Source: Poa pratensis (taxonomy: Eukaryota > Streptophyta > Magnoliopsida > Poales > Poaceae). Taken from it: a stretch of DNA of 64,000 bases. The position numbers and the translations under genes were made by a program. How positions within the stretch are numbered: position 1 is the stretch's first letter; each line of letters opens with the position of its first letter. The stretch spans positions 72,759,444 through 72,823,443 of the forward strand of contig CAMZMU010000117.1 in NCBI GenBank assembly GCA_947311845.1, in the 5' to 3' direction. Below are positions 48,187-58,716 of the stretch, piece after piece. The notes under the pieces are model-generated. The model was not told where the DNA came from. It worked only from the letters and a program-made list of their open reading frames with translations, and did no database searches.

Positions 48187-48750
48187 ATGGATCCGCCACG
48201 CCCGCCGCAGCGCCTTCTGGACGAGGTCGAGCGTGCTTGGCAGAGCGCGCTTGGGCGCTACCGCGGGAGCCTATCCCGTTGTATGCCCACGAGCCCGGCG
48301 TGGAGAGGAATGCCCAGCTACCGGCCTCCTGCTCCGGTGCCGGAGGAGGTGCGGAGGGCGTACGAGCGCGCGTGGTCCGACGGCCCCGACCCCGACGAGG
48401 ATGCGTACGCCGCAGGGGTGGCGTGGGGATCCACGGCCGCACCTCCACCAGCCACCGCCGTCCCTCCCGATGAGGAGGAGGACAATGACGACGACTTCGA
48501 CTGGAGCGACCATGGGGAAGAGGGCGGCGGGCCGCAGATGCAGGAGGCCATTGAAGCCTCCTTGCAGTCCGTCCGCGACGACCGTGTTCAGCGAGCCAGG
48601 ACTGCCTGCCAGCTCAAGGCGAAGGAGGCTTCCCAGCTGGCTTGGGCGTTGAAAGACACATCCTCCATGGCTCGTGCCCTCCGCCGCAAACGTGCGCGCG
48701 AGAACCAGGCGGCCACGAACGGGGCTGGCTCCTCCCGCCGTTCCCCCTAA
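48187..48750 (+). CDS. 187-residue acidic ORF with UIM-like helix, CACTA cargo
   Basis: An uninterrupted 187-residue frame from ATG 48187 (MDPPRPPQRLLDEVERAWQS). N-terminal Arg/Trp-rich helices include two similar pieces (DEVERAWQSALGR, EEVRRAYERAW). A Pro/Ala linker and an acidic stretch at 95-112 (DEEEDNDDDFDWSDHGEE) follow. Residues 118-127 (MQEAIEASLQ) fit the core A-I-x-x-S-L of ubiquitin-interacting motifs, directly after acids as in many UIMs. The tail has a basic ALRRKRARENQ patch that could serve nuclear import. GC content is much higher than in its surroundings. The Tat-like retrotransposon inserted 7 bp after the stop codon. I do not recognise the family. Ubiquitin binding is an inference from a short motif. 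Confidence 0.6.
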   Translation: MDPPRPPQRLLDEVERAWQSALGRYRGSLSRCMPTSPAWRGMPSYRPPAPVPEEVRRAYERAWSDGPDPDEDAYAAGVAWGSTAAPPPATAVPPDEEEDNDDDFDWSDHGEEGGGPQMQEAIEASLQSVRDDRVQRARTACQLKAKEASQLAWALKDTSSMARALRRKRARENQAATNGAGSSRRSP

Positions 48751-48757
48751 TGCTACG

Positions 48758-49253
48758 TGTCGGGGGAATAATTAACCCGCGACTTATTCAAAACCCAAAA
48801 AACAGCGACTTATGACTGCGCCACTACTGTTGGGCCACGTAAAGATGGGCTGGCCTAGAATCGCAGCCTACCAAAGGAAGGCTCCAGAAGGTCGGTGCTA
48901 ACTTGCCTTGGAAGACAAGAAGACAATCGGCTTCGTGTAGAACTCTTGTAACCTGACGAGTCTCTGTGTATATAAAGAGGACTCGCAGGACTTAGAGAAG
49001 GTCAAGCCCTTAAACCCTAGTTCATACGGCGAGTACCAGATCGGATCGCCTCCATTGTAACACCCCATATATCATATCAATACCAATCTAGGGTAGGCAG
49101 GAAGTAGGTCTTTTACCTCACATCGAGGGGGCCGAACCTGGGTAAATCTGTGTTGATCTTTGTTCCTGCGATCCCAAGCTCGGAGATGCTTGACTCGCGT
49201 AATCCCACACCTACGAAGTCATCCATGACACCTGACGTGACAAACCCACGACA
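48758..49253 (+). repeat. 5' LTR
   Basis: Bounded by TGTCGGGGGAATAATTAACC and AACCCACGACA. It contains a TATA box (GTGTATATAAAGAGG, about 48966-48980) and a later GTACCAGATCGGATCGCC stretch shared with the 3' copy. The transcription start would lie shortly after the TATA box. Confidence 0.95.
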
Positions 49254-49276
49254 GTTGACGCCCACCGTGGGGCCTG
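49254..49276 (+). other. Primer-binding-site candidate
   Basis: GTTGACGCCCACCGTGGGGC directly follows the 5' LTR, where a tRNA 3' end would prime minus-strand DNA synthesis. It does not match the TGGTATCAGAGC site used by initiator-Met-tRNA-primed elements. The primer tRNA was not assigned. Confidence 0.5.
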
Positions 49277-49309
49277 CGGTCAAGAGCGTCACGTTCCCGC
49301 GCAGGATCG

Positions 49310-52300
49310 ATGAAAGGAGCTAAAGATCTTGCAGTTGGCCGCATCATCACGGTCGATGGCACACCTCTCATTGACGATTCAAGCTGGGGACCGGAAGCCG
49401 ATTACCTAGAGACCGGCCACATCAGCCCGTTTGGATCTATCGACGTTTTCGTCGGTTTCATTGGTAGCAAATCTGTTAGTCCAACCCAAGAAGGCGACTC
49501 AACAGAGGAAGTCGCCAAAGAAGAAGGAGAGTCCGTGGAGAGCATGGACTCGCAAGAGCTTGGGCACGTCATGCCCACCCTCGAAGAAAGCTACTGGGGC
49601 TACCTACCAGGAAACACCTTATCACCAGATCAAGAGACGGCGCAAGTCACGGTTTACATGACCGGAGGAGCAAGCGCATCGGGGACCGCAGGAGAAGCCG
49701 AAGGATCGGCACCCCCAAGCAACCCACTACTTGTCCCAGTGTCAGTCACAAACGCTGCCGTCCGCGCAACAGAAATCGAGGCCGCCAGGGCCGAGCTCCT
49801 GTACGAGGTTCGAAGGATGGAAGAAGAGGGCCGCAGGCTCGATCAGATAAACCAAGGAATCCAACAGGAGCGACAGAGAGTAGCCGCGCTTGCCGCGACT
49901 CAAAGACAACTCGACTCGCAGGCGCAAGTGCGGGCAACTCAACCAACGGTAGAACTCCCACCAACTCCAGCTGCAGGAGCGGGAGTCCAGTCAGTTGCAG
50001 GAGGATTGGGACCAACAACAGACCAAGGAGACCAGCAACTACCATCGCAGCAACCAAGGAGGTTTCACACCCCACAAGGCCACTACCAAAGCCCCGTCGA
50101 CAACATGTATGCTGCGGCTAATATCTTGACGCAGATGGTGCCAACAGGCGACGACCCGGTCAACACTGAAGCACGACGCGCGATACAGATGTTGAGCACT
50201 GCTGTCTTACAACAGGCCAACAGAACGGAGGCCGAAGGACAGCTACCCGCCGTACCGGCCAACCACATGATTGCAGCAGAAAGAAGCGTCCAAAGCAGGC
50301 CGCCAGAGAACATGTCGGGAGTCGCGCAAAGGCAGCAGGAACAAGTCGCGGAAGCACAAGCTATCATGCCTACGATGCAGGCGCGGCCCACGGGCACATC
50401 CACAACCCTGTCCTCACGACTCAAGGGCCCGGCATGTTTCACTGAAAAGATTAGATCGGAACCTTTCCCAGAAGATTTCAAAGGACCGCGTAAGGTGGCA
50501 AATTATAATGCCAGCATGGATCCCACCACCTGGCTGAATAATTAAGAGATGGGGATGAGTATTTTGAATGCCTCAGAAGAAATATGCGCAAGGTACCTAA
50601 ACATGATGCTGGAGGGTGCGGCTCACATATGGCTGCAAAATCTGCCTCCCAATTCGATAAATACCTGGGAGGAGCTGAAGGATGCTTTCGTCAAGAACTT
50701 CCAAGGAACTTGCAAGCGACTCTGCAGTATAGAAGATCTCGAGAGATGCGTCCAGAGGGAAGGCGAGTCAAGTCGCCACTGGATGAAAAGGGTGGCAGAA
50801 ATAATACACTCCTCAGATAACATACCACCAAGTTCAGCCATCCTAGTCATGGAGAAAAACTGCAAGTTCGAGCCGCTGATCCATAAACTGGGTCGCATGA
50901 AGGATAAAGTCAAGAGCCTCAGCGAGGTAATGGCCGCGGCTAACAAGTATGCCGGCTCGGACAAAACCAGAGACGCGTCAGACGGAGAAGAGGAGGAAGT
51001 TGCTGTCAAGGGAAAGAAAAATACCAGCAAGCCTCAGCAGCAACAAACCAGCCACAACAACGCGAATCAGAACAAACGCAAAAATGAAGAAGGAAACTCT
51101 GGACTCGTCGCCAACACGCGCGGAGGGTTCAGGGGCCAACGAGGAAAGGGCCGAGGAGGCGGCTCCCGTCCAATCAATATGGAAGACGTTTTCAGCCGCC
51201 CGTGCGATCTCCACACAGGAGGGGATGGACGACCAGCAGACCATACCAAGGCGCAATGCAATTATTACAAGAAGTGGAAAGAGGAAAGCCAACACAACAG
51301 GGGAAACCACCACGAGGGAAACCCCGGTGCGGCTCATGGCGCAAGCGCCGGGCAGCACAGCGCAAGTAACCCCAAGCAAGCGGGGCAGTACCACACAATA
51401 GTTATAGACACCTCCAAGAGGGAAGAGAAATTAAGCCGCAGAAGTCAGCAGGTGAACGCCGTAATACCAGCAACTCCAAATTAGCTAAGGTGGTCAGAGC
51501 ACACAGTAACGTGGAGTCGCGACGATCACCCGCCACAAGTGCGAGAAACAGGGAAGCTGGCGCTAGTTGTGGCACCTTACGTAGAAGGATACAAGCTAAC
51601 CAAAGTGCTTATGGACGGAGGAAGCAGCATAAACATCTTGTACTACGACACATTCAAGCGTCTGGGGCTCATAGATTCCAGCCTGCAACACACCACAACC
51701 GTGTTTCACGGTATCGTCCCAGGGAAGTCTGCGCAGCCAGTGGGGAAGATAACCCTGGGAGTAACCTTTGGGACAGAGGAAAACTTCAGAAGCGAGTTCG
51801 TATCCTTCGAAGTGGTAAAATTCCAAAGCCCGTATCATGCTTTGTTCGGAAGAACAGCTTTTGCTAAGTTTATGGCCAGGCCGTGCTACGTGTACCTACA
51901 GTTGAAGATACCAGGACCAAAAGGGGTCATCACGGTGCACGGCAACAGAGAAAAAGCGATAGAACGCGAGGAAGGAGATGCAGCCTTCGCAGAATCAGCC
52001 TGCGCCGCGGAAGAGCTAAAAAGCTATAAGTCGCAGGTGGACCCTAACGACATGAGCGTGGTTACCACGCCATCTGCCGAGCCACCGATGAAATTCAAAG
52101 CGGCCCAGGACACCAAGCAGATAGATCTTGTTCCTGGCGACTCATCTAAGCAAACAAGCATTGGAGCACATATGGAAAAAGAACAGGAACAAGCCCTCAT
52201 CGCTTTCCTTCAGGAAAATAAGGACATCTTCGCATGGAAACCATCGGATATGCCAGGGGTACCGAGAGAATTGGCAGAACATAGCCTCAAAGTGAACCCC

Positions 52301-55300
52301 GTGGCCAAGCCAGTAAAGCAGCCATTGCGGCGTTTCCACGATGATAGGAGAAAGGCAATAGGGGAAGAAATAGCTCGCCTGTTGGCCACAGGATTCATCA
52401 CAGAGGTATACCACCCGGAGTGGGTGGCAAACCCAGTCCTGGTTATGAAAAATAACGGTACGTGGCGAATGTGCGTTGATTACACCAGCCTCAATAAAGC
52501 CTGCCCGAAGGATCCATTTGCTTTGCCACGGATTGACCAAGTGATTGACTCAACCGCTGGATGCGAGTTGTTATGCTTTCTAGATGCCTATTCAGGCTAC
52601 CATCAAATCAAGATGAAGAAGGAGGACCAAGAAAAGACGTCCTTCATCACACCCTTTGGGGCCTTTTGTTATGTCAGCATGCCCTTTGGATTGAAGAACG
52701 CAGGCGCGACTTACCAAAGGTGCATTCAAAATTGCCTGCATGAGCAAATAGGTCGCAACGTTCACGCCTACGTGGACGATATTGTGGTCAAGTCGCAAGT
52801 AGGCCAGGATCTTATCAGCGACCTGGCGGAGACATTTACAAACCTCAGAAAATACAACATGAAGCTCAACCCGACGAAGTGCGTCTTTGGAGTGCTAGCA
52901 TGGAAGCTATTGGGGTTTATAGTGTCCGAAAGGGCATTGAGGCTAACCCTGACAAGATAAAGGCTGTGATGGACCTCCAAAAACCAGAAAAGATAAAGGA
53001 TGTGCAGCAACTTACCGGTTGCGTCGCGGCATTGAGTCGCTTTATATCAAGACTGGGAGAGAAAGCACTACCTTTGTACAAATTGCTGAAAAAATCAAAC
53101 ACCTTCGTTTGGGATGCAGAAGCCGATGAAGCTCCAACAGCCTTGAAACATCAGTTGACAAATGCTCCAGTTCTGGCGGCTCCAAAGGATAAGGAGCCCA
53201 TGCTATTGTATATAGCTGCAAATTCTCGTGCTGTGAGCGCCGTCATGGTCGTGGAGAGACAAGAGCCTGGAAAGGAATACCCCGTCCAAAGACCAGTATA
53301 TTACGTGAGCGAAGTCCTCACAGCTTCAAAGCAGCGTTACCCCCAATGGCAGAAGCTGGTGTTTGGAGTGTTCATGGCAAGTCGCAAGCTGAAGCACTAC
53401 TTCCAGGAACACCCAATAACTGTGGTCAGTTCAGCACCGTTAGCAGATATCATCCGCAATCGGGAAGCCACTGGAAGAGTCGCCAAGTGGGCAATCGAGT
53501 TGGGACCACATCATATCAGTTACGAGCCGCGTACATCAATCAAGTCGCAAGCCCTTGCAGATTTTATCAACGATTGGACATAAATCCAAGTCGCTCCCAG
53601 CATGGCGGAAACAAAATATTGGACCATGCACTTTGACGGGTCAAGACAGCTGCAAGGCTCGGGGGCTGGAGTTGTACTAACATCCCCCAAGGGAGACAAG
53701 CTACGATACGTGCTGCAGATACACTTCAACTGCACAAATAACGTGGCAGAGTATGAGGCATTACTTCATGGACTCCGTATAGCAAAGGAGATGAACATAA
53801 GTCGCATACGCTGTTTCGGAGACTCGGACTTGGTAGCTCAGCAGGTCTCTGGAACATGGGATAGTAAGGATGCAAATATGGCTGCATACAGAAGAGAGGT
53901 GGACAGAATTGCTGGACACTTCACTGGATACCAAGTTGAGCATATTGATCGAGACAAAATGAAGCCGCAGATGCCTTGTCTCGGCTTGGGTCCAATAGAC
54001 AGTCAGTCCCGCCCAACGTTTTCCTGGACGAATTGCACAATCCATCAGTCAAACCTCCAGCAGAAATTGACATCGCAGAGCCAGAAGACGATTCAACTTT
54101 AGTCGCAGCCCTGCATGAACAGCCAGATGGACAGAGCCATACATGGCATATTTAAGTCGCGGAGTGCTACCAGATGATGAGGTAGAGCGCGCAAAATCCA
54201 ACGGCGATCCAAGGCCTACACAATAATCAACAACGAGCTATACAAGCGCAGCGCTTCAGGAACATTCCAGAGATGCGTATCCCAGAAGAGGGACGAAAAA
54301 TCTTGCACGAAATTCATTCAGGCGATTGTGGCCATCATGCTTCGTCAAGATCTTTGGTGGCAAAGGCGTTCCGACATGGATTCTTCTGGTTAACAGCATT
54401 AGCAGATGCGAGCAAATTGTCAGAGTGTGCGATGGATGTCAAAGATATGCTAGGCAAGATCATATGCCAGCTCAAGCACTTCGCACAATACCCATCACAT
54501 GGCCTTTTGCCGTATGGGGTTTTGACATGGTAGGGCCCTTCAGACGGTCTTCAAACGGAAAAACTCACCTCCTGGTCATGGTGGACAAATTCACAAAGTG
54601 GATAGAAGCAGAACCTGTGGGAGATTGCGAGGCTGAAACAGCAGTCAAGTTCTTGAAGAAGGTCATATTCCGCTTTGGGTACCCCATAGTATTATCAGAT
54701 AACGGGAGCAACACCTCTGAAGGAGCTACACAGATATTTTGCGCAACAATGGGATAAGGCTGGACCTCACGTCAGTAGCACACCCACAGAGCAATGGACA
54801 AGCTGAGCGAGCTAACCAGGAAATTCTCCATGGAATTAAGCCGCGCCTTATTGAAAAGGTTGAAGCATCTCCAGGATGTTGGGTGGAGGAATTGCCAGCA
54901 GTACTGTGGAGCTTAAGAACAACCCCTAACAGATCCACAGGATTTACACCATATTTCATGGTCTATGGAGCAGAAGCAGTCATGCCCAGCGATATCATAC
55001 ATGATTCACCAAGAGTTGCGGCTACATCGAAGCATAATGAAGCAGCTCGGCAAGACTCGGTGGACACATTAGAAGAGGTTAGAGACTTGGCAGCATCAAG
55101 GTCAGCGGTATATCAACAAGACTTGCGACGCTATCATGCAGACGCATCAAAACCCGCACCTTTCAAGAAGGCGACCTAGTTGCGACTTAAACAAGATCAC
55201 AAGGGAATGCATAAGCTGTCCTCTCCATGGGAAGGACCCTACATCATCAGCAAGAAGCTAAACAATGGTCATACTATCTGCTGGATGTAAGGGAAGAAAG

Positions 55301-55400
55301 CAGCGAACGCCATGATTTCGAGGATCGTCTCGAGGCACCTCGCCCTTGGAACGTCGCGCAACTGCGACCGTACTACATAAGAAAAGGCTAATCAAGAATC
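49310..55400 (+). pseudogene. Gag-pol polyprotein of the Tat-like element, interrupted
   Basis: The gag N-terminus (49310-50545) is Gln/Ala-rich with a coiled coil. The retrotransposon gag domain follows (about 50500-50960: ARYLNMMLEGAAHIWLQNLP), then a basic Gln/Asn/Gly tail. Protease: VLMDGGSSINILYY near 51605-51650. Reverse transcriptase: 52260-52920, with YVDDIVV active site and MPFGLKNAGATYQ. RNase H of the gypsy type: 53090-53400. Archaeal-like second RNase H: 53620-54000 (MHFDGSRQLQGSGAG, NNVAEYEALLHGL). Integrase: zinc finger HEIHSGDCGHH...CDGCQ (54300-54450), core WGFDMVGPF and SDNGSN, NGQAERANQE (to about 55180). Breaks: in-frame stops at 50543-50545, 51482-51484 and 53581-53583; frameshifts near 52932, 53960, 54400 and 54725. 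Non-functional. Confidence 0.9.
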
Positions 55401-55460
55401 ATCTTTCCAGCTTTATAGCTGAGTATCATCACAGCCACTCAGGGCTAGAACTTCAACTTT

Positions 55461-55690
55461 GGTCGCCACCTAGGCGCGACCTATGCAACATCTGATCGCC
55501 ACCCAGGCGCGATCGACCCTTGTATCAGAAACCGGCTGCCACCTAGGCGCGGCCGTAAACTTTGTATCATCTGGTCGCCACCTAGGCGCGACCGACCCCA
55601 TGTATCACCATGGATCGCCACCTACGCGCGATCCAACCCTATGTATAACACTCGGTTGCCACCAAGGCGCGACCTTATGTGTCATCATAA
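55461..55690. repeat. Six-copy 38-41 bp tandem repeat before the 3' LTR
   Basis: Units share TCGCCACCTAGGCGCGACC with small changes, separated by GTATCA-type spacers, in about six copies. Each unit's core GTCGC...GCGAC is a dyad. The array lies between the integrase end and the 3' LTR, a place where Tat-lineage elements often keep variable tandem repeats. Confidence 0.9.
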
Positions 55691-56341
55691 TCAAAGCTTA
55701 TCATAGCTATATATCATTATGTTTCTTGGGGGCTTTGTTACCCTGAAACAGCCAACTTACTGGCAATTATCAAATTTACCTTAAGTTGGATTGCTACTCG
55801 CATTATGTGGCCAAAGTACTGGGGTGTGGCGTCAATCGAGCTTGATTGCCTATCATGGCCGCTCTCGACCCTGAACACACATGTTCCTAGGAAATACTGA
55901 GTCACGCGAGTGCCCACTTAAGGATTCAGATGGCCTAACGAGAGGTCGATGTACTGCTTATAGTACGGCAACACCAATTGCAATTACTTATATCTTAACA
56001 ATTGTTTTATCTATGATATCAAGTTACAGGTGACGACCTTCAAAACCTTCTGAGAAGAATTGAGATGATTATCAAGTTACATCAGCTCTCAATCCTTGGG
56101 GGCTACATCATATTATCATCAAAAATTTGAAGATGATCGTCATCAAGTTTTGAAGCTATCAGGCTACTTTAACAAGTAGAAGCTCACGAAGTCAGATGAT
56201 CTTCCAGGTGCGAGTCAAGGCCAATCTAACGTAATTATAAGTCGCAAAGCAAGGAAATGCGAGCAGGACAAAGAAAAGTGCGGTCTAAACGTTCAAATAT
56301 GACAAGATATTTCATGAAGTTCAGGCCACACTTGGGGCTAA
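55691..56341. other. Retrotransposon 3' untranslated region
   Basis: Non-coding sequence between the tandem repeats and the 3' LTR. The purine-rich ACTTGGGGCTAA just before 56342 is the likely polypurine tract for plus-strand priming. Related TTGGGGGCT motifs also occur at 55727 and 56096. No extra ORF of note on either strand. Confidence 0.6.
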
Positions 56342-56836
56342 TGTCGGGGGAATAATTAACCCGCGACTTATTCAAAACCCAAAAATAGCGACTTATGACT
56401 GCGTCACTACTGTTGGGCCACGTAGAGATGGGCTGGCCTAGAATCACGGCCTACCAAAGGAAGGCTCCAGAAGGTCGGTGTTAACTTGCCTTGGAAGACA
56501 AGAAGACAATCGGCTTCGTGTAGAACTCTTGTAACCTGACGAGCCTCTGTGTATATAAAGATGACTCGCAGGACTTAGACAAGGCCAAGCCCTAAAACCC
56601 TAGTTCATACGGCGAGTACCAGATCGGATCGCCTCCATTGTAACACCCCATATATCATATCAATACCAATCTAGGGTAGACAGGAAGTAGGTCTTTTACC
56701 TCACATTGAGGGGGCCGAACCTGGGTAAATCTGTGTTGATCTTTGTTCCTGCGATCCCAAGCTCGGAGATGCTTGACTCGCGTAATCCCACACCTACGAA
56801 GTCATCCATGACACCTGACGTGACAAACCCACGACA
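56342..56836 (+). repeat. 3' LTR
   Basis: A near-identical partner of the 5' LTR, with the same termini and TATA box (AAAGATGA here versus AAAGAGGA there). About 13-14 substitutions and one indel by eye, mostly C/T and G/A transitions, which fits decay of methylated cytosines. Confidence 0.95.
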
Positions 56837-57229
56837 CTTCGACCTCCGAGCAACAAGTCCGTTTATGTAGTAATGTAACTGTTAGTGATGTGTAATAATG
56901 TATTAAACCTTTTATGTCACTCTATGGGATGTTGTTCAGGATGTTTTTAAAATAAAGAGATGATTATTACAAATTTTAAAAATATTAGTTAATTCATTTT
57001 AATTGAAAATGGCAAAATGGTTAATAGTTTGAATAGTTAGAATAATTATTTTATAAAACAAAAAATTATTTTGGATTAGTTATTCAAATTCAAACACTTT
57101 TCATGTTGAAAGTTTTGTCAGATTCAAAAGTATGCAGAAGCTATTCAAATTCATATTCAAACACTTTTCAAATTCACTTTTGGGCATTTTGCGTGCAAAA
57201 ATTCAAAATTTGGGTCCTTGAACGCAAAA
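56837..57229. other. Resumed CACTA sequence, AT-rich
   Basis: After the target duplication, the sequence carries the right copy of the long direct repeat (56881-56921). It then runs through AT-rich non-coding CACTA DNA. No gene. Confidence 0.6.
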
Positions 57230-57410
57230 AACAGACCTCTAGTACCGGGTGGAGCGACCACCCGGGACCAGAGGTGCATTTGCGCGCGCTGGGGGTTGCG
57301 TTTGCGAAAAGACCTCTGGTACCGGGTGGTGGCTCCACCCGGTACTAGAGGTACCCCTCTGGTACCGGCTCGTGGCTCCGCCCGGGACCAGAGGTCCCTG
57401 GGTATAAATA
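57230..57410. repeat. Internal copies of CACTA subterminal-type repeats
   Basis: GACCTCTAGTACCGGGTGG, ACCACCCGGGACCAGAGGT, GACCTCTGGTACCGGGTGGT and GGTACTAGAGGTACC alternate in opposite orientations. They have the same motif type as at the two ends of the element but lie about 15 kb from the left end. They precede the second group of CACTA genes. Confidence 0.85.
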
Positions 57411-57419
57411 CCCTGGACT

Positions 57420-57835
57420 CCATCCCGGCCCGAGCCACCAGCCGGGAAGCACCAATTCGAGGCAAAGCCCTGCCCAAATTCCTCTTCGCGCCGCCGCCGC
57501 CGCCGTCCTCCGCGCCCGCGCCGTCTCCTCCGCGCCGTCGCCTCCTCGATCCGCCGCCCGCGCCTCCTCCGTGCCCGCCTCCTCCGCCGCGCCCGTCTCC
57601 TCCGATCGATCCGTCGCCTCCTCCGCCGCCCGAGCCCGCCGCGCGCGTCCTCCGCACCGGCGCCGCCCTCCTCCGCTGCCGCTCGCTCCTCCTCCGCCGT
57701 CGCGCGAGGCCAGCTCCTCCACGCCGCCTCGCCCTCCTCTCCTCCTCCACGTACGGCCTCGACCGCCGCCGTCAGCGACCTCGCGTGCCCTAGCCCTCCT
57801 CCGGCCAAAATCACAAGGTGAGGATTAATTAGTGT
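57420..57835. other. CCG/CTCC-rich leader-like block
   Basis: An extremely GC- and pyrimidine-biased stretch with long overlapping open frames on every strand (Pro/Ala/Arg-rich). These frames are composition artefacts. The block ends with ATCACAAGGTGAGGAT, where AAG|GTGAGG could be a splice donor. It may be the 5' UTR of the downstream CACTA gene group. Confidence 0.5.
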
Positions 57836-57949
57836 TTTTGTAGGTAATTTTTTTTTGTAGTTTAGGTGTTTTTAGGTAGTTTTTTGTTGTGTAGTTTAGG
57901 TTTTTTTATTTTTGTGTAGTTTAGGTAGATTTTTTGTGTTGTTTTTTTA

Positions 57950-58112
57950 GTATTAGAAATTTAGTGTTAGGAAATTTAGTGTTAGGAAATTTAGTGTTAG
58001 AAAATTTTAGAAAGTGTAGATTTAAATTTGCTAAGTGTAGATTTTGCTAAGTGTAGATTTAAATTTGCTAAGTGTAGATTTAAATTTGCTAAGTGTAGAT
58101 TTAGTTTATTGT
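57950..58112. repeat. Short tandem repeats, 16-bp and 22-bp units
   Basis: First, three to four copies of AAATTTAGTGTTAGGA (57957-58005). Then TAAATTTGCTAAGTGTAGAT, in full or shortened, repeated four times (58020-58105). They end 20 bp before the 128-residue ORF. Confidence 0.92.
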
Positions 58113-58123
58113 TCTCGGCGACG

Positions 58124-58510
58124 ATGTCTCTGTTGGACCAGAGGGGCAATGTCCGGGACTGGGCTCCGCCGGGCTGGCACTGGGCGGTGTTACCTTCCGG
58201 GCGTAGCTTGGTTAGGAATCCGGGTGACGTCGTCGACCCGGATCTTCTTTGGTGGCGGTCGAGTGGGCCACGCTCGGTGCAGAGGGAGCCGGCCCCCGAG
58301 GAGGTGGTACGTCGCCGTATCAGGGAGGAGGACGAGCACGTCCGTCGCTACATGTATTTGTTGGATACGCCAGCGGTGTATGACAGTAGATGGTCGATTC
58401 TTCATAGGGTTCCTTCTCACGTGAGTTATGACCCTGTGATGGTTCATGTTCTTTGGATGCGCAGCGCCGGCCGCTCAGCACCCCGCGGCTTAGGACCTGG
58501 TCGAAGTTAG
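58124..58510 (+). CDS. 128-residue CACTA-associated ORF of unknown function
   Basis: An uninterrupted frame from ATG 58124 (MSLLDQRGNVRDWAPPGWHW) to the stop at 58510. It is rich in Arg, Pro and Trp, with PEEVVRRRIREEDEHVRRYM in the middle and RSAGRSAPRGLGPGRS at the end. I chose this ATG over the one at 58028 because the upstream frame only translates the tandem repeat. Similar short ORFs occur in Triticeae CACTA elements as I recall. No domain recognised. Confidence 0.5.
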   Translation: MSLLDQRGNVRDWAPPGWHWAVLPSGRSLVRNPGDVVDPDLLWWRSSGPRSVQREPAPEEVVRRRIREEDEHVRRYMYLLDTPAVYDSRWSILHRVPSHVSYDPVMVHVLWMRSAGRSAPRGLGPGRS

Positions 58511-58716
58511 TTTGAGAGGTTAATGCATGTGAGAGGAAGATGTATTAGTGATATTATTCGTGATGTATTAGGGTTAAATAAAAATGGACCCGAGCTATGT
58601 AACTGGATTAAATAAAGAAGTATGAGCGATACTTTTGCATATTTGTAAAGTTCCTGAATTTGAATTATTCTGCTAATGCTATCATTGTTTTATATTTCTT
58701 TTGTATTAGTTAAGCA

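Larger units (their letters stand above)
48758..56836 (+). mobile_element. Tat-clade Ty3/gypsy LTR retrotransposon nested in the CACTA
   Basis: An 8079-bp element with LTRs of 496 and 495 bp (48758-49253 and 56342-56836), both TGTCGGGGG...CACGACA. Flanking five-mers CTACG and CTTCG are a target duplication with one mismatch. Order: gag, protease, reverse transcriptase, RNase H, a second RNase H, integrase, as in Ty3/gypsy. A second RNase H between the first and the integrase is characteristic of the Tat lineage. All coding parts are interrupted, so this copy is defective. By eye the LTRs differ at about 13-14 substitutions and one indel (near 3%), indicating a fairly recent insertion. Confidence 0.95.

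Noticed and set aside
57157..57828. Long open frames (up to about 197 residues) on both strands
   Set aside because: They overlap in all frames over a CCG/CTCC-biased block and translate to Pro/Ala/Arg/Gly low complexity. This is a composition effect.
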